Origin: Sulfuritalea sp.
GTDB lineage: Bacteria; Pseudomonadota; Gammaproteobacteria; Burkholderiales; Rhodocyclaceae
Reading direction: 5' to 3'
DNA: 27,153 bases
Assembly (NCBI GenBank): GCA_021738105.1
Contig: JAIPCS010000013.1
Coordinates: 1 to 27,153, forward strand
Below, piece after piece: positions 22,696-27,153 of this stretch (position 1 is its first letter; each line of letters opens with the position of its first letter). The notes beneath the pieces were generated by a model. The model did not search any database. It saw nothing but the letters and a program-made list of their open reading frames with translations, and was not told the DNA's origin. The translations under genes and the position numbers were made by a program.

Positions 22696-24836
22696 ACTTG
22701 AACGCATTTCCTTTGAAGCAGTCTCTAAAAGTACGGGTCACCTTACTCACCCTGATCATTTTCGCTATCGGAATCTGGTCAATGACGATCTACAGCAACC
22801 AGACGTTACGGGCAGACATGAAGGAAGTGCTGGGTAAACAGCAGTTCTTGACCGTATCCAATCTTGCCAACGAAATGAATCATGAATTCAATGACCGATA
22901 CAATGCTTTGGCCACGGTTGCCAGAGGTTTCGATCAGGCGATTCTTGACGACCCGGCGGCCTCGGAGAAGATTCTGAAAGCACGGCCGGTGCTTCAGTCC
23001 CTGTTCAATGATGGCGTCATTGCTTATCGAATGGATGGCGTCGCGATTGCCGAGATACCGGGTTCGGCAAAGCGGATTGGCCTCGACTACTCAAACACCG
23101 ACTATCTGCTCAGCGTGTTCAAAGCGGGCAAGCCGGCAATCGGGAAGCCCTACATTTCGGGTAATAAGCAATTACCTGAGTTTGTCATGGCAGTGCCAAT
23201 TCGCGACATTCGGAACAATATTATCGGCGCCTTGTCGGGAGTGATTGATCTTGGAAAGCCCAACTTTCTGGACAGAATCACACACGCCAGTGCAGGTAAT
23301 GCGGGCGGATTCATGCTCGTCGCACGGCAGCCTCGCTTGATTGTGACGGCAACCGACAAACGCCATGTCATGCAACCGATTCCGCCTTTCGATGACGACA
23401 GTCTGCAAAGCCGCTTTGTCCAAGGCTACGAAGGGTCCGGCGTGACGACCAATCCATTTGGCGAAGAAATACTGACCGCCACCATGAATATCCCTGCCGC
23501 GGACTGGTTTCTGGCAACCTCGCTGCCTACCTCGGTGGCGTATGCCCCGATCGCGATCATGCAAAAAAGAATGCTGTTGGCGGCCATTTTTCTCACCCTG
23601 CTGATCGGTGTCTTGACCTGGTTGATGCTGAATCGCCAGCTTTCACCCTTGTTGTCGACCGTCGATGAACTGGGGAAACTGTCCGATACAAATCTTCCCG
23701 CGACCCCCCTGCCCGTCACCCGACAAGATGAAGTCGGCGAGTTGATCGGCGGTTTCAATCGTCTGCTGCATATTCTGGGGAATCGTGAAAAGGTGCTGAG
23801 TGAAAGCGAAGAACGCTACCGCTCCCTATTCAAACTGTCACCCGATGCCATGTTCGTGCATCGAGACGACATCATCCTCTTCGCCAATGACGCCGCCGCA
23901 AAGCTATTCCAGACCGGCTCGCCGGAAAAACTGATAGGGTTGGACTGGCACAAGCTGATCGCTGAAGCCGATTGGCCGATCACCGAGAACCGCGTCGCGG
24001 CCCTTCAAAGCGGGGTCACTCACTATATGCCACCACTAGAGCGCCGTCATGTGTCTTGTGACGGTCAGGTCATCTCTGTTGAATCAACCGGCACACGCAT
24101 CATCTTTAATGGAGAGCCAGCTGTTCTTTCCGTGATTCGCGACATCACCATTCGTATGCAAATGGAACAAAAACGGTTGAAGGAAACTCAGCAGCAACGC
24201 GACACCCTGGTGCGTGAAGTGCATCACCGGATCAAGAACAATCTGCAAAGCGTTGCCGGCCTGTTGCAGCGGGAGTTGGGCCAGTTCAACGAACTCAATC
24301 CCCGCCTGGAGACTGCCATCAGCCAGGTCCACGCGATTGCCGAGGTGCATGGGCTGCAAAGTTCAAATCCCGACGAAGCCGTTCGGCTCTGCGACAGCTT
24401 GATCAGTATCTGCAAGATTGCGGCGGACCTGTCGCTTCGGCCGGTGCTGTTTCAGATCGAGAACGAGCACACCGGATTCAGACCGGTTCGAATCGAAAAC
24501 AGCGAGGCGGTACCGGTGGCACTGGTGCTCAATGAACTTGTTCTCAATGCCGTCAAGCATTCGCCCCCAAACTCCGCTGCGCCAACGGTATCGCTGAGCA
24601 CGGTAGATGGCAGCGCGCATTTGCTGATACGCAATGCCCTGGCGGCAACGCCCGATTTTGACATCCTCACCGGAAAGAATCTCGGAACCGGCTTGCGTCT
24701 GGTAAATTCGCTGCTGCCGAAACAGGGCGCGGAACTGGTGTATGAGATCGATACCGAAGGCTTCATGCTTACGCGCTTGAGGCTGACTGCGCCTGTTGTC
24801 GAACTGGCCAACATGACGGAACTGGGTGCTGTATGA
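22692..24836 (+). CDS. Membrane Cache-HAMP-PAS sensor histidine kinase (HisKA_2 type)
   Basis: This 714-residue transmembrane kinase has a first helix at about 13-33 and a periplasmic double-Cache sensor at about 35-285 (DYSNTDYLLSVFKAGKPAIGKPYIS is typical of dCache_1 domains binding small ligands). A second helix at about 293-313 is followed by a HAMP-like linker (about 315-370, DEVGELIGGFNRLL), a PAS domain (about 372-490), and then the transmitter with H511/H512 in REVHHRIKNNLQS and an ATPase domain (NELVLNAVKH, NLGTGLRLV). The G1 box is again atypical (RNALAATPDFD). The transmitter closely matches that of the preceding kinase in both protein and DNA sequence, indicating duplication. Start and stop both overlap neighbours by ATGA. 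The ligand is unknown; a small organic acid would fit the Cache fold. Confidence 0.92.
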   Translation: MNLNAFPLKQSLKVRVTLLTLIIFAIGIWSMTIYSNQTLRADMKEVLGKQQFLTVSNLANEMNHEFNDRYNALATVARGFDQAILDDPAASEKILKARPVLQSLFNDGVIAYRMDGVAIAEIPGSAKRIGLDYSNTDYLLSVFKAGKPAIGKPYISGNKQLPEFVMAVPIRDIRNNIIGALSGVIDLGKPNFLDRITHASAGNAGGFMLVARQPRLIVTATDKRHVMQPIPPFDDDSLQSRFVQGYEGSGVTTNPFGEEILTATMNIPAADWFLATSLPTSVAYAPIAIMQKRMLLAAIFLTLLIGVLTWLMLNRQLSPLLSTVDELGKLSDTNLPATPLPVTRQDEVGELIGGFNRLLHILGNREKVLSESEERYRSLFKLSPDAMFVHRDDIILFANDAAAKLFQTGSPEKLIGLDWHKLIAEADWPITENRVAALQSGVTHYMPPLERRHVSCDGQVISVESTGTRIIFNGEPAVLSVIRDITIRMQMEQKRLKETQQQRDTLVREVHHRIKNNLQSVAGLLQRELGQFNELNPRLETAISQVHAIAEVHGLQSSNPDEAVRLCDSLISICKIAADLSLRPVLFQIENEHTGFRPVRIENSEAVPVALVLNELVLNAVKHSPPNSAAPTVSLSTVDGSAHLLIRNALAATPDFDILTGKNLGTGLRLVNSLLPKQGAELVYEIDTEGFMLTRLRLTAPVVELANMTELGAV

Positions 24837-25381
24837 ACAAGATTCTCGTTGCCGATGATGATCGGGTAGTCCTGCTGACCCTGAGCGAGGGTCTGCGCGA
24901 AGCCGGCTTTGACGTGATCGAGGCGCGCGATGGTTTGCAGGCGCTGCACCTGTGCCAAAGCGAATCACCGCAACTCGCGCTGCTCGACATTCGCATGCCG
25001 GGCATCGACGGTCTTGAACTGGCGCGCCGCCTGCGCGACGAAACCAATGTGCCTTTTCTGTTCCTTTCCGCTTACGGCGACGAGGCGTTTGTCAAGCGCG
25101 CGGTGGAAATTGGCGCCCTCGGCTACCTGATCAAACCGCTCAGCATCGCTGCGATACTACCGACAATTCACACCGCACTGGCCCGGGCACGAGACATCAG
25201 CGGTCTGGAAGGAGCAATGAAGGGCAACCGGACCATTGCTACCGCCGTCGGTATGCTGATGCGTGCCGAAGGACTCGACCAGCAGACCGCCTTCGAAAAA
25301 CTTCGCCTGCAGGCGCGCTCTGAACGAAGAAAGCTGGAAGATCTTGCCAGGATTATTGTCGGGTCCAACACCAACCAGTGA
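24833..25381 (+). CDS. REC-ANTAR response regulator (RNA-binding antiterminator)
   Basis: This 182-residue two-domain regulator has a REC domain with acidic pocket D8-D10, phosphoacceptor D52 (LALLDIRMPG), S79 and K101 (LIKPL). The C-terminal ANTAR domain (about 125-175) has the family pattern RTIATAVGMLMRAEGLDQQTAFEKLRLQA followed by LEDLARIIV. Phosphorylated ANTAR regulators dimerise and bind paired hexaloop stem-loops in leader RNA, preventing terminator formation (established for EutV- and AmiR/NasR-type proteins). It overlaps the Cache kinase gene by ATGA, so it is the obvious output of both upstream kinases. Its targets are not identified; no clear paired-hexaloop element was found by eye in this window. 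Confidence 0.95.
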   Translation: MNKILVADDDRVVLLTLSEGLREAGFDVIEARDGLQALHLCQSESPQLALLDIRMPGIDGLELARRLRDETNVPFLFLSAYGDEAFVKRAVEIGALGYLIKPLSIAAILPTIHTALARARDISGLEGAMKGNRTIATAVGMLMRAEGLDQQTAFEKLRLQARSERRKLEDLARIIVGSNTNQ

Positions 25382-25420
25382 CGACTTGAAATCCACCGCT
25401 CTCGTCGCTGGCGATTGCGT

Positions 25421-25435
25421 ATGCCTGTCAGGCAT
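25421..25435. promoter_or_regulatory. 15-bp palindrome between the ANTAR regulator and the fatty-acid-type oxidation gene
   Basis: ATGCCTG-T-CAGGCAT is a perfect 7+1+7 inverted repeat 40 bases after the regulator stop. It could be a binding site for a dimeric repressor or a weak 3' hairpin (5-bp stem, 5-base loop). It is not followed by a T-run, so it is a poor terminator. It is about 115 bases upstream of the predicted -35 for the next gene. Confidence 0.35.
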
Positions 25436-25550
25436 TCATTGGCATTGCTGGTGGCTCATGGTAACGCCTCTCTCTCCGTCGGCAACAGACCCGAAGCCGT
25501 ACTACCAACGCCGAGTTTTCAACCGGTAATCCATGTGGCCCAAAAGACAT

Positions 25551-25579
25551 TTGTGTGAGCACGGATAATGTTGGATAAT
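25551..25579 (+). promoter_or_regulatory. Predicted promoter of the 3-hydroxyacyl-CoA dehydrogenase gene with GGATAAT direct repeats
   Basis: TTGTGT (25551-25556) and GATAAT (25574-25579) are spaced by 17 bases; the -10 matches five of six consensus bases, the -35 only three. The -10 lies in the second of two GGATAAT heptamers (25563-25569 and 25573-25579) whose starts are 10 bases apart, one helical turn. A regulator could read the pair as a direct repeat, or they may simply be alternative -10 elements. AGGA at 25607-25610 is the ribosome binding site of the gene that follows. Confidence 0.4.
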
Positions 25580-25617
25580 TTGCCTTTGTATACCGCATAC
25601 ACTGACAGGATCCAGCC

Positions 25618-27153
25618 ATGACCAAAGCCTCTGCCAATCCTCTGCTTTCCAGGCCTGACCGCCCTCTGCCTCGCGCGGTTGCCGTGATCGGCGCCGGTAC
25701 CATCGGCCCCGACATCGGCTACTACCTGAAAAGCGCATTGCCCGACCTCAAGCTTTATCTGGTCGATGTCTCGCAGAAAGCTATCGACAGTGCCTTGCAG
25801 CGCTTTCAGGACTATTCGAAGAAAGCACTGGCCAGGGGAAAAATGAGCGAAGCCGATGCAGCGGCGGTGAATTCGAACCTGATCGGCACGCTCGACTACG
25901 CCGACATCGCCGAATGCGACTGGGTGATCGAAGCTGCTACCGAAAACATGGAGCTCAAACGCAAGATATTTGCGCAAATCGAGGCCGTGGTCCGCCCCGA
26001 CGCCCTGATCACCTCAAACACCAGTTCACTGCCCGCCGCGCGAATATTTTCCAGGCTTCAGCACAAAGAACGTGCCACAGTGACTCATTTCTTTGCGCCG
26101 GCCTGGCGCAACCCGGCAGTTGAAGTGATCAACTGGAAGAAAGCCGACCCGGCTACAGTCGAGTATTTGCGCTGGGTGTTCTGCTCCACGGGTAAAGTGC
26201 CTCTGGTCACCGCCGACGTCGCCTGTTTCATGCTCGACCGAGTTTTCGACAACTGGTGCAATGAGTCGGCCATGCTGCTTGATCGCGCCACCGCCGCCGA
26301 GGTCGATAGCGTTGCCGCCGAGTTTGTCCATGCCGGTCCGTTTTTCGTGCTCAACCTCGCGAACGGCAACCCGATCATCACCGAAACCAATACCCTGCAA
26401 GCCGAAATGGAGGGACCGCATTACACCCCGGCACCGATTTTTCGTTCAGTCGATACCTGGGTCACTGTGCCTCCGGGCAAAAAGGTGCCGGTCAGCCAGG
26501 AGGTCACCGAATCAGTTCGAGAGCGTCTGCTGGGCATCCTGTTCTCGCAAAGCGTGGATATCGCCGACCGCAGGATCGGCGAATCCGCCGATCTCGATCT
26601 GGGCTGCCGACTGGCGCTGGGTTTCAAGGAAGGCCCCCTCGACCTGATGCGAAAGCTGGGCGAAACCGTTACTGGCCGCGCCTTGATGCGCCTGCGCCAG
26701 GAACGCAACGGAATGCCCATGCCCAAGCGCCCTTTCACCGCTTACCAGAAATTCCTGCGGCACATACTGGTGGACGATATCGGCAAGGTAAAAATCATCA
26801 CCCTGCGCCGCCCGGAGGCGCTGAACGCCTTGCATGACGAGATGAATGACGAGATTCTTTCGGTCATCCAGCGTTTCGAGGACGACCCGAAAGTCACCGG
26901 TTTCGTACTCACCGGTTACGGTACGCGCGCGTTTTGTGCCGGCGGTGATATCGGCCGCTTTGTGGATATGCTCGGCGACGCGCCGGCTTCGGAGCAATAT
27001 GCACGCGATTGTTCGCGCTTGCTGGTGCACCTGGACCGGATGAAGAAACCGGTGGTAGCCGCATTGAATGGCATGGCGCTGGGCGGCGGGTTCGAACTGG
27101 CCATGCGTTGCCACGATATCGTTGCGCTTAAACGCGCCACCATCCAGTTGCCG
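25618..27153 (+). CDS. Bifunctional 3-hydroxyacyl-CoA dehydrogenase / enoyl-CoA hydratase (3' end outside window)
   Basis: At least 512 residues, open to the right edge. The N-terminal NAD-binding domain has GAGTIG at 25-30. Catalytic residues align with human short-chain HADH at a constant offset of one: S136, H157 (THFFAP) and E169. The fourth position, Asn208 in the human enzyme, is D207 here (CFMLDR). A C-terminal dehydrogenase domain follows to about residue 370. The enoyl-CoA hydratase domain starts near 380 and has the oxyanion loop AFCAGGDI (438-445) and GGGFELA with the first catalytic glutamate at 493; the window ends at IQLP, just before the expected second glutamate. The order dehydrogenase then hydratase is that of FadN-type and archaeal proteins, opposite to FadB. 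ATG 25618 has AGGA at 25607-25610. It probably acts in beta-oxidation of a CoA ester from aromatic or alicyclic degradation (inference). Confidence 0.93.
   Translation, partial: MTKASANPLLSRPDRPLPRAVAVIGAGTIGPDIGYYLKSALPDLKLYLVDVSQKAIDSALQRFQDYSKKALARGKMSEADAAAVNSNLIGTLDYADIAECDWVIEAATENMELKRKIFAQIEAVVRPDALITSNTSSLPAARIFSRLQHKERATVTHFFAPAWRNPAVEVINWKKADPATVEYLRWVFCSTGKVPLVTADVACFMLDRVFDNWCNESAMLLDRATAAEVDSVAAEFVHAGPFFVLNLANGNPIITETNTLQAEMEGPHYTPAPIFRSVDTWVTVPPGKKVPVSQEVTESVRERLLGILFSQSVDIADRRIGESADLDLGCRLALGFKEGPLDLMRKLGETVTGRALMRLRQERNGMPMPKRPFTAYQKFLRHILVDDIGKVKIITLRRPEALNALHDEMNDEILSVIQRFEDDPKVTGFVLTGYGTRAFCAGGDIGRFVDMLGDAPASEQYARDCSRLLVHLDRMKKPVVAALNGMALGGGFELAMRCHDIVALKRATIQLP

Noticed and set aside
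1..27153. tRNA, rRNA, CRISPR array, transposase or integrase
   Set aside because: None was seen. The GGTTCGA stretch near 24485 is inside kinase coding sequence and has no cloverleaf around it; there are no regularly spaced direct repeats of CRISPR size.

Overview
This 27.2 kb window is a gene-dense, fairly GC-rich piece of bacterial chromosome. It is most likely from a betaproteobacterium of the Rhodocyclales / aromatic-degrading denitrifier type. That placement is inferred from protein flavour: a fused indolepyruvate:ferredoxin oxidoreductase, a CoA-ester catabolic set, a TRAP transporter, NnrS, and PAS/HisKA_2 kinases with an ANTAR regulator. No rRNA or tRNA gene, CRISPR array, IS element or phage gene was recognised. 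Both edges cut through genes.

Region 1 (2-12142, all plus strand) looks like a catabolic block. A three-subunit xanthine-dehydrogenase-family molybdenum hydroxylase is encoded in the order FAD, 2Fe-2S, Mo subunit, with the FAD subunit cut by the left edge. It is followed by a CaiB/BaiF CoA-transferase, a complete TRAP carboxylate transporter (DctP, DctQ, DctM) and an 1184-residue fused indolepyruvate:ferredoxin oxidoreductase-type 2-oxoacid oxidoreductase. Together they suggest uptake of an organic acid, hydroxylation or dehydrogenation at a low-potential Mo site, CoA activation, and ferredoxin-linked 2-oxoacid oxidation. The substrate cannot be read from the sequence. The spacers carry striking inverted repeats: a terminator-like hairpin inside the hydroxylase operon, a long CACAGAGG-type palindromic repeat before the CoA-transferase, a perfect 14-bp inverted repeat over the predicted -35 of the TRAP genes, and two palindromes before the oxidoreductase.

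Region 2 (12464-21009, mixed strands) holds mostly housekeeping and accessory genes: an ICMT/PEMT-like membrane methyltransferase (-), a two-half alpha/beta-barrel protein of unknown function (+), phosphatidylserine synthase (-), NnrS (+), a secreted staphylococcal-nuclease-like protein (-), a MAPEG-family membrane protein (-), a half-size ABC exporter (+), and a translationally coupled SDR oxidoreductase and class I methyltransferase (+).

Region 3 (21136-25381, plus) is a tight three-gene signalling operon in which each gene overlaps the next by ATGA. A soluble PAS-PAS histidine kinase and a membrane Cache-HAMP-PAS histidine kinase carry nearly duplicate HisKA_2 transmitters. Both probably feed one REC-ANTAR response regulator, which would act on RNA as an antiterminator.

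Region 4 (25618 to the right edge) starts a bifunctional 3-hydroxyacyl-CoA dehydrogenase / enoyl-CoA hydratase (dehydrogenase first), cut by the window end. It probably opens another CoA-ester degradation operon.
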